A program made the position numbers and the translations under genes. The notes below the pieces were generated by a model that did not search any database, was not told the DNA's origin, and was given only the letters and a program-made list of their open reading frames with translations. DNA of 64,000 bases from Spinacia oleracea (taxonomy: Eukaryota; Streptophyta; Magnoliopsida; Caryophyllales; Amaranthaceae), in contig NC_079488.1 of NCBI RefSeq assembly GCF_020520425.1, positions 1,279,747 to 1,343,746 on the forward strand. Reading direction: 5' to 3'. Positions 44,361 through 56,500 of this stretch are shown piece by piece; within the stretch, counting starts at the first letter, position 1; each line of letters begins with the position of its first letter.

Positions 44361-47300
44361 TTATTGTATTTGACTTATAGAAGAAGCTGTCCTCTGTTGG
44401 TAAACTAAAGTTGCATAAATTAATTCGTTCCAAGCATCAGGAACACCAGGAAGACACCAATGGCTGCAATCTTGCTTTCTTGTAGAAACTTTCATCCCCT
44501 TTATTCTCATTTTACCATAAACTGATGGGTGCCCATCTTTACGGAAATTCGTCAACCTTGTCACATTTAGTAATATCACAGGTACCTTCATGTGTTGGAT
44601 AACATCTTCAACTATTTTCATTTTTAATGGGTATCCATCTAGAAACGACCCACTTAATATGGGCTCTGTTTCACCATTGCATGAACCTCCCGAGTCCCAA
44701 TCTCCTCCCCTGTTTCAGATCAATAACAATTACAAACCTTACATAACTCGGGTCTTCACAATCTTTCAATGATAAACTTACAAGACCCTCAAGCACCAGA
44801 ATCACTAAGGCTCTGTTTGGTTTGGTGTAAAACGTTTCCAGTGCAAAATGATTTTCCATTGAAAATATTTTCCAAAGAAAAACACAATTCCAAACTAGTT
44901 TTCCATTGTTTTGTTCCTTAAAAGAAGATGGGAGAAGATGGTGAAGATTGAGGGGAAGAAGGGAAAATGATTGAACAGGGGAAACTGGTTTTCCATGAAA
45001 ACCGTTTTACACCCTACCAAACACGGAGCCTGTTGAACAGAGGAAAATGGTTTTCCATGAAAACCGTTTTACACCATACCAAACGGAGCCTAGAGGAAAA
45101 CCCAAAATCTTCTCTTCAACATAAATTATCAATGCCCGGTGAAAAACAATAAGTGTAAATGGAGAAATTATTCTTAAAGAAGGATGATAAAATACCTGAA
45201 ATGCGCATTAGAGTATGCACGATAGAATACTAATTGCCTATCAGGGTTCAAATTCTTGTCTATCCAATCTCCCCATGTTTTCAGGGCCTTTCTATAAGCC
45301 TCAACTGCATCAAACTTTGGATAAACATAGTCGCCTTCTCTAAAGTAACTTTTCCTGCATCAAAAGAGCTCTACATTGGTTACGAAAGGAAAGGGAGAAA
45401 TTAACAGCAAATAATTGTTTGGATTAAGTGAATTCATTGATCCATTAACTAAAAGCAGAATTGGACAGGTGATACTAGATCAGGTAGACAAAAAGTCCCA
45501 AGAAACCAATAGCACATTTGAAAAAAAAACAGTTAAAGACAATGTGCAAGGGTTTTCCAACCAAAACAATACAGGTGTATCCAGTCCCTATGATTGTCAT
45601 ATGCAACAATACAGTTTTTCAACAATATATATACTTCATATTTCACACTAAATATTTTGAGAAGAGATGATTGCATACCTACCCTCTTGAAGTTTTCCCA
45701 TGAGTCCACCAGTGGCCAGTATTGAAAACAAGAATGTCAGCCTGCTTCCATCGTTTGGCTGTCTTATCAACTTTATCGATAGATAATGTCGGGTTTGAGT
45801 TTCCTTGTCCATTAACGCGAGTTCCTTCTTTTACAAGGAAATGGGACCTCACATATTCTATAGTACAATTGAAGTCCTGCATAAAGGCGTTCACATTACA
45901 AAACATTAGGAGGAACTCATTTTTCTTAGATTTGCATAAACTTCATAGTTAGAATTTCAAAGACAATTGGTTTATAGTAACTGTAGAGTTAACTCTTCCT
46001 AACCAAGCCGTTTCCATTAAACCACAAATAAAATCAACTTAAACCCAACAATAACTGAGTAAGGAGAGGAGCATTTCAGGCAACAACATCCTTAACCCTG
46101 CAACAACACATTAACTTTTTCGAATGAACCCTTGATATTATATGCAATGAACATCTGGTAATTCACAATAAATATGACCAGCAGATAATTTAATGAGCCA
46201 CTTATATAGTTCTGAAAATACAAAAGCCAACATATAATACAGTGAGGTTTGACTCCATTGCCAATAGACAGGAAAATCATGACAAACCAAGTGTTCAAAA
46301 TGAATGACATGTAAATAAGCAACCCGGATAAATATGAAGAAAAACATTAGGAAGTTGCAATTACCACAAACTTGAAGATGTAGAAACCTCTTCCTTTAGT
46401 TATTTTATATCCATGGACTTCATACATTTTGTTCTTATCAGGAAGTCCCTCACGAAGAAGGCATAACATTGACTCAAACTGGTTCCGGTTCATAGAATCT
46501 CCAACAAGCAGCAATCTTTTACCCCTAATTCTGACCAAAAAGTCGGTCGCATTGAACCTGCAACTCATTTAAAGGAAATAACATTATCAGTTCTAGTGTC
46601 TAGGTCAGGATAAAGCTTTTAACGGCATAAACAAGTCCGGAAGAAGGAAAGGCCAAGATTTCTGTTGCATCGGCGAATCATAAGTTTTATTTAAAAGAAT
46701 ATTGCAGTAAGTTGAGCGGAAAACATAATTAAACTAGAAAGACCAGAAATATCAGACATGAGATCAAGATGAGATTGAGTTTGTCAAGGTGAAGCCTAAG
46801 GGTTTTAAGATCATGGAAGTTCAGACAATCACATTGCAGATTCCTTGCTATCCAAGATGCTAGAACTAGCAAGTACACTTTATATATATAAGCTAATCAG
46901 CTTATGTGCTGATACGATGGATCCTTATTTTATGTACAACACTAAGAGCAATCCTTTCAAGAATAAAGAAATGAAACAAATGTTTCCTGGAAGGAACTGA
47001 TTTGATCGATCCTTATTTTAGGTGAGTGAAACCAAATTCAAAATCTCCCCCTCGTTTTAGATGATTTGGCATGCGGAACCTAATAACTACTGAAGTAAAC
47101 ATATGCTCAATTAGGAAATTCAATAAACTGATGACGTAACCAAGACTATTAAGATTTTGGACATATATTCACAGTGAAAGCAACAAACTATCAGAACATA
47201 TAATTATCAGTTTATCACTTTCTAAACTAGCTAGTGAAGCTGCATCAGCATTTCAACCTGCAATCCGTGTGCTGCTAAAAGACTAGCTATTCGATTTAAA

Positions 47301-49960
47301 TAATCAAAGTCTCATAACTAACACTCCATCAATTGCCTTTACTATCACAAACATTTCAAAAAATTGGGTCACGCTAATTTATTGAATGGTGACTCTCTAT
47401 CTTTCTCATGCTCCTCTATTTTAGCTCCCACCTCTCACCTCTTCCATTCCCACCCTAATATATGAATGGGGATCTGGAATTCTAAAGCAGTAGCGACCCC
47501 GACGGATTCGGAGAGAACTAGGGTAAATTTACTCTTCGTATATAAAAAAAAAAATTGATACGAAGGTGTCCTTATGAAGAACCATAAGAAACTATTACAA
47601 ATTATCCCAGTTCCATTGTGGCCTCCAATTTAGAAAGTTTTTAAATCTCAGCTCCCTTAGTCCACACAGGACGGATGCCAACAAAGTTACTTATCACATA
47701 GTAAATCACGTGAAACATATGCTCCTTTAAACATCCGAGCATTCCATTCCAGCAAACATATGCTCCTTTAAACATTGGAGCATTCCGTTCCAATCAAATT
47801 GTCCAAAGGATTGCCAAAACAGCATTTCGCCATAGTCCTTTTTCACCTTCGCCTTTCTAAAACCCACAAATCGAATTTGCAAACACTCAATTGTATTCAA
47901 AGGACACACCCACTCTTCTCCACACACTGCAAAAAGTCTCCTCCATATATAATATGTAAATAACAATGAGGGAAGATATGTGAGGTAGATTCTCTATTAG
48001 CTCGACAAAGCACACAAATATTAGGTGATATTGCCATTCCCGGCCTCCGCTTACGGAGCATATCATTCGAGTTAATTCTTCCCAAAGCTAACTTTTAGAG
48101 GAGCCTTCCAGAAAAAGTTTGCTATTGGGAAGGTTGGGTATTTCGGGGGTTTAATCAAATACTGAAGAAATGACTTACAAGTGTTGGATCCCCTTTCCAC
48201 ACCCTACAATCCTTCACATCCCTTAACTGAACGGACAAGTAATCACACAAAGAAATTAACTCTTCCAACTCCCAATAATTTGGTGGTCTCCTAAAATGTA
48301 AATACGACACCTGAGCCTAATGCAAAGAAGATAGATTGAACAAACGTGCTTTCCTATCCAAACATCCTCCCAAAAGAAAATACGACTCCCATCTCCTAAT
48401 TAAAACTTACCAAAGGATGGAAAACTGAAGAAACCTGGGAAATAAATTTCCATGGACAATTATAAGTTATTCGCGTTGCAACCTGACCCAACCCTTTTTA
48501 GGCTAACTTTTATCGAGTATAGGGGCAACTTTAGTTAAATATTAGGAAAGCTTTTTACTTCATGCCTAATAAGCCTCGCCGCATAATGAGATTATTGTAA
48601 ACCTGGGGCATGCAAAAAGCTTTTGCTTTACTATAGTGATGCAAATGACCTTTAATTCTCTACTACTATATTCGTCTTCTTAAATCATAGATAAAGCATT
48701 GAAAGATCAATTTGTTTTTAGAAAATAGTTAACCTGGAGTATCTATTCTTATTCCAAATTCGCTAACATATTAGTGTTAATCACTAGTTCACTACCAACA
48801 ACTACTCCAGTTATTGGCAAGCGTAATGATTCAAACAATCCAAAAAAAAAAAACACTAAAATCATTGTATTCGACCTATGTACCTCTATGGCTCTATCTC
48901 AATCACCTTTTTCTTCCATGTGGAGCATTATATTTAAATATATTTTGGCTTATACTAGAAGGCCACATTAGGAAATGACAAAGACGGGATTCAATTTCAT
49001 GTCTTGATAACATCTAAATTGCACGCGGGTGCCAGCTCTAGATGCAGGCCCTGCATCCTCTCACATTTTAACAGTATAATGCGAAGGGTCCACCAATTGG
49101 CATAAAAATTTGTAGTCTTGGATACAACCCCAGAAGCTAGCTCACTGCCCCCATCAAATTAAAATACTCCACTAACCACTCATCTAAGTGCATCTAACTC
49201 TAAACTAACTTTAAGCTAAATCATTCAACATTATTGACCATACCCAAATAAAATAACCAAAACAAATTCAATAACTACCAAAATCATACTCCAAATAGCA
49301 AGAGAGAAAAAAAATACTATGAAGTTAAAAACAGCAAAATCACCTGGGAAGATCACAGCCGTCAGGCTTCCACCGCCACTTCAAATACTCAAAATCAGGC
49401 CGTCCGTTACTCTGACAATCATAAGCTTCATCAACAAAAGGACAAGAACCCGGTTGATAAACCGGGTACCCATCATCCTTAATCCATTTACCCATAAACA
49501 AATTACAATTTTTACCCGAAATTTCCACCCTTTCTACTTCTTCTTGACCCGCACCATTATCAGGAATAGATCCATTAACAAAACCAACATTCTCGTTTTT
49601 CTCAATTGGGCCATCCGCAGTCTCTATTAATTCGGCCGGTGTAGATTCTGGAGGTGGTATAGATTCTGTAGATGGTATAGGAGGTGGAGGAGAGAGAGAA
49701 GAAGGTGGTGGTGATACAGTGGTGTTAGTGGTGGTGATAGCGGTAGTGGTGGTCAAAGAAAAGAGATCTGGATCAATGGAAGGAGAAGAGAGGAAGTTAA
49801 GAGATCGTTGGCTGGAGAGAAAGATGAGGAGTACGAGGAAGAAGGAGAAGATGAAAAGAATGGAGGTGAAGATGAATACATTGTGATGTTTCTTTTGAAG
49901 TGGTAATGAATCTCCTCCCATTTTGGGAGCTTCGGATGCTATCTTTTTCTGGGTTGTCAT
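44361..49960 (-). CDS. Trichome birefringence-like (TBL) polysaccharide O-acetyltransferase
   Basis: Five exons on the minus strand: 49960-49344, 46557-46365, 45876-45683, 45354-45196 and 44709-44361; all junctions GT-AG, phases agree, 503 aa. Residues 1-27 are cytosolic, 28-49 a single membrane anchor (VFIFTSILFIFSFFLVLLIF), 50-140 a Ser/Thr/Pro-rich stalk. The PMR5 N-terminal domain lies at 151-206 (CNLFMGKWIKDDGYPVYQPG, then WRWKPDGCDLPRFN). The PC-esterase domain has the GDS motif at 225-227 (VGDSMNRNQ, catalytic S227) and the DxxH motif at 468-471 (DCSHWCLPGVPDAWNE). TBL proteins are Golgi type II membrane proteins that acetylate xylan, pectin or mannan. The central region (KITKGRGFYIFKFVDFNCT, FNTGHWWTHGKTSRG) looks most like the TBL5/TBL6 group, a judgement from memory. 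Intron 1 (2.8 kb) holds a LINE fragment; intron 4 holds a MITE. Confidence 0.93.
44807..45092. mobile_element. MITE with GGCTC(T/C)GTTTGGT ends in TBL intron 4
   Basis: Left 'ggctctgtttggtttggtgt'-aaaacg and right, reverse-complemented, 'ggctccgtttggtatggtgt'-aaaacgg are inverted repeats. Inside, a 58-bp unit containing 'ttttccatgaaaaccgtttt'-acacc occurs twice in tandem (about 44978-45086). No coding capacity. It lies wholly in intron 4. Confidence 0.8.
47720..48420 (-). pseudogene. LINE ORF2 C-terminal (zf-RVT) fragment in TBL intron 1
   Basis: On the minus strand, pieces read VKDCRVWKGDPT (about 48225-48190), then SNDMLRKRRPGMAISPNICV, LCRANRESTSHIFPHC (zf-RVT cysteine/histidine pattern) and YYIWRRLFAVCGEEW in neighbouring frames. 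This is the zinc-binding C-terminus found after the RT of plant L1-type LINEs. The RT itself is absent. It is same-sense with the host gene and spliced out with intron 1. Confidence 0.75.
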
Positions 49961-52425
49961 TGTCTTGTTTCAGGGATTAACATTAACCGCCCTTTTTCAC
50001 CAAACAAGTTTCCCTCTGTTTTACTGTTTGGGCAAGGGGTGGCAATTTGGGTCAACGGGTCGGATTCGGGTTTAATTTCGGGCCGGAAGGTTGTGTCGAA
50101 AAAAATCAAAAATAATGTAAAACTTGGTTTAAAACATAATGTGATAAATGGGTCGAGTTCAGGTTTATTTCATTAACTTTAGGTTGGGGTCGAGTCAGGT
50201 TATCGACTCCAGTCAAGCATTGTTAGCTCTAGTTTGTGGGCATTGACCGCATTGTAAAGGTATACTTCCTCCGTTTTTTTACTTACACCATTTGGATTGT
50301 GCACAAAGAATTAAAAAAATTATTTACCTTAGGTTGCAAATCAGTTTAAAATCAAATCGGGTAAATAAAATGTAATTGATCGAGAAGAAAAGTGAATAAA
50401 AAACATACGTGCTCCGTATTTAGTTTAGCCTTGTTTGACAATTAGCGTTTAGTTGTTAACCGTTTTTATTAGGATTGTTTGGTTAGTTGTTTGCGTAATA
50501 GAGGATGAAAAGAGGTTGAACAATGAGGAAGTGATTATTATTTGATAGTTGGAGAACAATTAGCAACTCTTGTGAAAAGACTATCGACGCTCAAACTTGG
50601 GGAACTTGACTAGGGCATCAGTATTTTTTTTTTTTTTTTTGCGAATGTGCCACAACATCAATATAAATTATAAATGGGGGATCACTGGTGGAGGATTCGA
50701 ATCTGAGACCTCTCGTACGCAAACCCACCAGCGATGCTAACCATTAATATAGTTCTTGTGATCTTTGTTTAATACTAATAGAAATATCGAATGGGCTGAT
50801 TCGTTCCTAACCCGAGAAGGATCTGGGCTAGCCAAACTCACGATGGCTTTGTCCATAGTCCATTATCTGACAGCCTAAACCATGGGCAGACCAAGTGGAT
50901 ATGAGTTTGTCAGATACTAGATCGGCCCAGTATCGAATTTGACTACACCTAAACAACACTAAAAAGTTAGATAACCCGATTTTGATCCGAACTGTAACCA
51001 ATCCAATCATCCGAACCGTAGTCAATCCAATTCAAACCAGCCCTAATGACTCACCGGTCATCACCCACACTACTCACTAGAATGGCTCACTGGTCATCAC
51101 CAACTAGCAAGAGTAGCAACCATTGATATGCTGGTTTCGGAAATTCATTAACAGCCCAGCCCAGCCCAGCCCAGCCCAGGAGGCATCTGACTGGCCGAAA
51201 CTCGTGATGGTCAATAACAGCTGAACCAATGGACAGAACAAATGGATGAGCTCAGTCCAGTATCAAGATTGTTTCAACAGTCTGGAAAAACATGGAGTCA
51301 TTTTAACATTCCAAAACCTGGTAACACACTTAAGTAAATTCCTGTTGGACTATGCAAAATTAACCCGACTCGATCTGAATCTCAGATGACTTGAACTGAA
51401 CTGTACTCAATACTGGATATAACCCAATTTGGACCACAACAGAAATCAACCAAAGCCTACCCGACCTGACCTGAAATTATTAACTCGATCTACTTTTTCA
51501 ATTTCATAACAAGTTATCGAAATACCAAAAAATGACCAAATCCGAACACGACTTGAATGACTCGCCACCTGATATGAGCCAACCCAATTCATATTCAATC
51601 CAAACCACCAAATTGCCACCTCTAGTAAGTCAGAAGTTAGGGCAATAGTGCAGGACCAGCATGGGCGCATGGCTTATATAGTTATATCATACAATTTGCA
51701 AAGAACAAAACTCTGGTCTTACCAGAATTGAAAAAGAGACAGCTAGTCTCCCACCACCATGTGAGAGTTTTAAATGTAATGAAGGATAGTGTCCAATATT
51801 TTATCAGATTGAACACCATACACGTCTACAGATACATCTCTAACAGTGCCTCAATTACTACTAATAGGCCCCATACTCAATATATCTCCAAATTTCTAAT
51901 CATGCACCAACCCATCCACTTACTAAGTGGATGGGTTGCACTTACAGACTCGTCAAATATTTGAAAACGATCTGGTTTCAGACACTCTTCAACGCCCCAT
52001 CCCTGTTCTTTTCTCTCCATCAGAAAAATAAAATATAAAAAAAATACCGAAATTGGGAAACGAAAGAGGAAGGAATGATCAGGGATGGGCTTAAGCCAAA
52101 AATATTGTTAGCCCTATCTTCCTAACGGTGCTATAGGTTGGGACTACTTACGTGGGTCAACCTAATCCCCGCCTTATGTTTATAAAAAATTAAAAATGGA
52201 AATAAGTTAGCACTGTTTTCCTTTCTCCCAATCACATAAAAGATCATTATTTCATGTCACTTCATTTCATCTCCAAAGAAGCAAATCTGTAAGTCTTTGA
52301 TAGACAGCTATGTATACGAGACTGTAATAAACGTGGTGGTCCTAAACTATCTAATAATTTCTATTCAGACACACATAAGGGTATAGAGAGAAGAGGGGGC
52401 ACATAGAATGAATAATGGATCTCTA
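49961..52425. other. Region between the TBL and secreted-peptide genes
   Basis: Divergent intergenic region that includes the TBL promoter. A MITE-like end (cttcctccgtttttttactt) lies at about 50268 with a partner word 'gctccgtattt' near 50410. 50790-51620 is a low-complexity area rich in 'cccgac', 'ccgaac' and 'cccaatt' words. 51153-51179 is a (CAGCC)n run. No gene is supported. Confidence 0.5.
51153..51179. repeat. (AGCCC)n pentanucleotide microsatellite
   Basis: About five uninterrupted copies of AGCCC. Confidence 0.9.
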
Positions 52426-52433
52426 TTTATAAG
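52424..52433 (+). promoter_or_regulatory. Candidate TATA box of the secreted-peptide gene
   Basis: 'tatttataag' lies about 65 bp upstream of the ATG at 52493, leaving room for a short leader of roughly 35 nt. Position and sequence fit a plant TATA element; inferred only. Confidence 0.5.
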
Positions 52434-52492
52434 TAAGGTATTGTATATCCAATTCCTTCAATTCAAAATAACTCAGCCACCTAGCTAACAGA

Positions 52493-53054
52493 ATGAAACA
52501 TTCTTGCTTGATTCTATATTTCATCATTATTGCTACAACTTTCTGTTTCTTCACCAAATACACAGGTCTATGTTCGTCACCTCTTTTCAGTGCATCCTTT
52601 CCTACAAACAATCTACACGGACGAGCATCAAGGAGAGCTTTGAGCACACATCTCATTCAACATGAATCAGAAGCAGTTAAGGTCAGCTTATAAATAATTA
52701 TCACATCTTATATGCCATCATCAAGTTAATATTTATCATTATTCACAAGACATGTAACATCAAAATCGTGATAGTTTATATATTTCATCATTATTCACAA
52801 GATAGTTTAACATTGAAATCATGATAGTTGATATTTCATCATTATTCACGAGATAGTGTTACATCAAAATCATGATAAACACACAGGTTTTGGATGCAAC
52901 TAAGCGTTCACCTCACCAAGTAGCATACAGAAGGGAAGAACCTGTGAAGAGCGGCATCGATGGTGATGAGGGAGAAGATGAATTAGTCTATCACATAGAT
53001 TATCACGGTGTGACGACCCATCCTGGTTCAAATCCTAAACATGGAAAACCATAA
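52493..53054 (+). CDS. Small secreted protein, candidate tyrosine-sulfated peptide precursor
   Basis: Two exons, 52493-52681 and 52887-53054, joined in phase 0 by a 205-bp GT-AG intron (aag|gtcagc ... cacacag|gtt), giving 118 aa. Residues 1 to about 27 form a signal peptide (MKHSCLILYFIIIATTFCFF). The middle is variable and basic, with dibasic KR at 69-70 and RR at 78-79. The C-terminus is strongly acidic (DGDEGEDE, 88-95) and ends VYHIDYHGVTTHP then GSNPKHGKP. An acidic run before an Asp-Tyr pair followed by a Pro/His-rich tail is the usual layout of plant sulfated peptide hormones. The terminal NPKH recalls the PSY family, but the match is partial and I do not assign a family. The secretion signal is clear; the mature peptide is inferred. 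Confidence 0.7.
52725..52880 (+). repeat. Tandem repeat in the intron of the peptide gene
   Basis: Three imperfect copies of a unit of about 55-60 bp: 'tcatcattattcaca(c)aga(t/c)a' followed by 'taacatcaaaatc(g/a)tgata' and 'gttatatatt'. The last copy runs up to a few bases from the splice acceptor, replacing the usual pyrimidine tract with A-rich sequence. Confidence 0.85.
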
Positions 53055-53553
53055 AACAGTCATCAGATCGTTTTTTATTCTTTTGAATATATGTAACATG
53101 ATCTAGCTAATCAATGAGATGTAGTTGTTCTAATTTCATTTTACCACCTCGAACTTGAGTAAAAAAAAATGAGAGCATTGCAAACCTTACAAGCCTCAAT
53201 CATGTCTATTCCGCTGTATCTTCAACACCTTATGCCGTACCAAGATCTTTCAATAAGTAAATTAAAAATCCATTATAAGAAGATGCATCCTTCTGCAAAA
53301 TATCAGACTAGAGATAGAAAGTAAATTTGATCAGCTCTCACCAGGCAAGTTTTCCTTTTAAACAGTAAGTACCACCATAATAAAATGTATGGAATAGCAC
53401 AGTTGGAATAAAGCTGTGTTGCTCAACAGGAAACATCAGAGCTTGTGGAAGAGATAAATAAGCAAGACTGCAACAGTCAAGATACATATCTGTCTGGAAG
53501 GTAATGGTGAAACCAAAATCCAGGAAAAGAATGATTTGATATAATTTGATTGA
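53055..53553. other. Spacer between convergent genes
   Basis: The peptide gene (plus) and the ribosomal-oxygenase gene (minus) converge here; their 3' untranslated regions presumably share this 0.5 kb. No gene or repeat is recognised. Confidence 0.6.
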
Positions 53554-56500
53554 TTAATAATGTAAGGAAAGCATGCCGTTCATATATCGCATTCTGGCCT
53601 CCTTGTACAAGACATGCAAAGTTTTAAAGCTCTCTTTTGCATCATCAAAGAGAACTTCATTACAAAAATTCGACTTAACATGGGCAAATGCAGCCTCTGC
53701 ATCTTCCTTGTGTTGATTTATAAACGACAAAGTTTCGCAAATTCCGTCTGAAGTAAAATAACAAAAATCCCGAGCGTATTCTTCTCTCCCACTGAGATGC
53801 TCGAGCCATCTGAGCCAATGAAAAGGATCATCGTCTCTCTCAACAGCCATTTGCAAAAATTCGAAAGAATCTGCAAAGCTGGATAGTTCACTTATTTTAT
53901 CCGTGACTATATTGAAAATGGCTCTCTGGTTCTTGTCAAACCAGTTTTCAGTCTCTGTAGGCAAAGAACTCGAAGCAACCAAGCAAGCTTTCCGAAGCAC
54001 GGGCTCAGCACTGCTAATAAGCTTGATTGCAACATGCAAAATGTTCACAGAAATAGCTAACATCCCAGAAGCGTAACAAGCAATAGAATCAGGCCCTTTT
54101 TTCTGGATCCACTGATAAAGTGCAATATGCGCAAATCCTTCCCACCTGTTTTCATCAAAAGTTATCAACAGAAAGGGTAATCAGCAAACCTTAATGTCAA
54201 TTAAGTTGGAACCTTGGAGGGTTAGAGGTTTACTCTGAAACCCAAGGACTTCATACCCAATGAAAAAAAAAGTTAGTAGTTAGCATGAAAGGAAATGATG
54301 GCAAGAATGTTAATGAAGGCAATGCTGAGATCAGTATCCAGGTTGTATTTAGAAAACCTAAGGGCTCAATAACTCGGGAAACGGAATAAAAATTAAATTC
54401 CGGGATCACTGGTGACTTGAAATGGGGGGGTACTTCAAATGATTGAGTAACAAGAAGATTAGAATTAGACTCAAACTATAAGCACGTGTTAATAAGACCA
54501 ACATAGTGTAATGGTAAAGATAACTGGCTAAGAACTGTCTGTACCAGATCTGTAAGATTGTCATATTGAACTCAGGTACGAGGACATTACATTAGATATG
54601 TAGCCACACAAAATCTGAATTAAGTACAAAGTAATCTGATATGAAATGAAATAACCTACGCTGGAGGTAACAAGTGATACAACAAAGTTAGCTAGTTTGG
54701 TCGTTTCTAACATCAGGCAAAGGACCAAAAATAGGTCATAGCAATAGAAATATAATAATACTTATAATTAGGGATTCCAAAAGTAATGAAGACACTTTCA
54801 TACATTTAAAGCTAAGAAAATAGAAGACCCTAGTGAGATTTTGTCACTTTCTAGGGTTCGTTTAGTAATCCCATGTAGGGGGGTCCTTTCTGCAAGATAT
54901 TCATTTAAATGTTGATCATTTACAGGCTTTTGATTTGACATATCTTGCTGCATCATTAGCATTCTATTGCTTAATATGGACTGCTTCGCAGAGATTGGAA
55001 ATATTATGATTTTAAGTTTAGCACCTCTTATACCAAACTTTTTCATCAATTTTTTAATACATTTTACTGTTTTGAAAGTAAAGATACGTGAAAGATGTTA
55101 ACTAGAGACCGCACAATATGGAAATGAGAAGAGTTTTGAGATACGAAAGATATACGTATATAAAAGAGATTCTTTTGTGGTAGAGCAAAATACACTAATT
55201 GTCGAGCAAATTGTAGCATTTGTTTTTCTATATTTTATAAGCCCTCCTTTAACTATTTTTTTTAACATTAGACAAGTACTCCCTCCGTTTTTTTAAGTGT
55301 TATACTTCCTTTTTTGGTGAGCTTCTACATTTTAACATTATATTTATCTCATCTCATAGTCCCTATTACCTGTTACATTATACTCACACCATCTTTTTCT
55401 TACAATAAAACAATTCGACCACTATCAACTTCATAATAAAATAATAATTAACCCACTACCCCACTTGCATTTTAGTTTACTAAATTCAACTAAAACCTCC
55501 TAAAACCATGTGTTGGTCAAAGTGTAATACTTAAGAAACAACAGAGGAGGTATACTGCTCCGTTTTCGAAGTTCTAATCACTTTACGTTTTGATCTGTTT
55601 TTCTGAATTCTACTCACTTTTACTTTGTCCTATTTATGCCAATCTTCCACCCCACTTCATGGGATCCATTGACCCAATATTAACAATTCTCTTACTCTCT
55701 GTCTCTCTCCTCCTAAAAGCAAAAGGTAGTAAGGTAACCACTTGAGTATCTTGATTTCTCCTTAGTTTTGTTGTTAAAGTAGCTAAGTAGGAAAACGGAG
55801 GTTGTATCGTATGAGTCAATTGCAAATTGTATTTTCTACTTGTGAGGGTAAGGCAGGACGACTAAACTCTGACATCATGGGGTAGGATTCATGCTAGGAA
55901 GCTAGGTATTATTGTACTAATGCTTCTTTTGTTTGCAAGTCTGCACTAACTCAAACTAGAGAAAGATGGAACATGGTAGTCAACTTCTCAATCCTCATTA
56001 TGCAAAAAATATCAAATCAGAAACCAGAAAACAAGAGGATCCTAGGCAAGGTAGATAGATTATAGTTCTTCTGCAATGACATGTGCAACATGCTTCAGTA
56101 CTCCACAAAACAGCTAATTGATAAATTCCCTTGACAGATATTCCAGGTACTGTCCAACACTAAAAGCCAATGAGGCCGTGACTCACAAATCACTATGCAC
56201 GGCGTTCACAATTCAGATAGCTAAAAAGTTTAGAAGTAGACAAAGTGATTTACTGAATAAGAGAAAGGTAGGTCACTAGGTCTGGAGTCCCATTGTACGA
56301 TTAAAATAGCAAATTAACATGTTTAAAAGTAAATAACATAGTAAAGCCACCATATAGGATGAGGATAGTTAAATTTACAAGTATATTTGGTTCCACCACA
56401 AGTTGTCTTTACCGTGACTATACTTCTCGAGATGGTCTCGGCGGGTAGTGTTAGGTAGCAGACTAGCAGGAATCTAGCAATAAATTTAGTTTTCAATTAC

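Noticed and set aside
50790-51670. Short minus-strand open frames in the TBL upstream region
   Set aside because: They overlap a low-complexity 'cccgac/ccgaac' zone; no domain, no splice context.
54798-55049. 83-codon minus-strand open frame in the oxygenase intron
   Set aside because: No recognised domain, lies within an intron, ends without conserved features.
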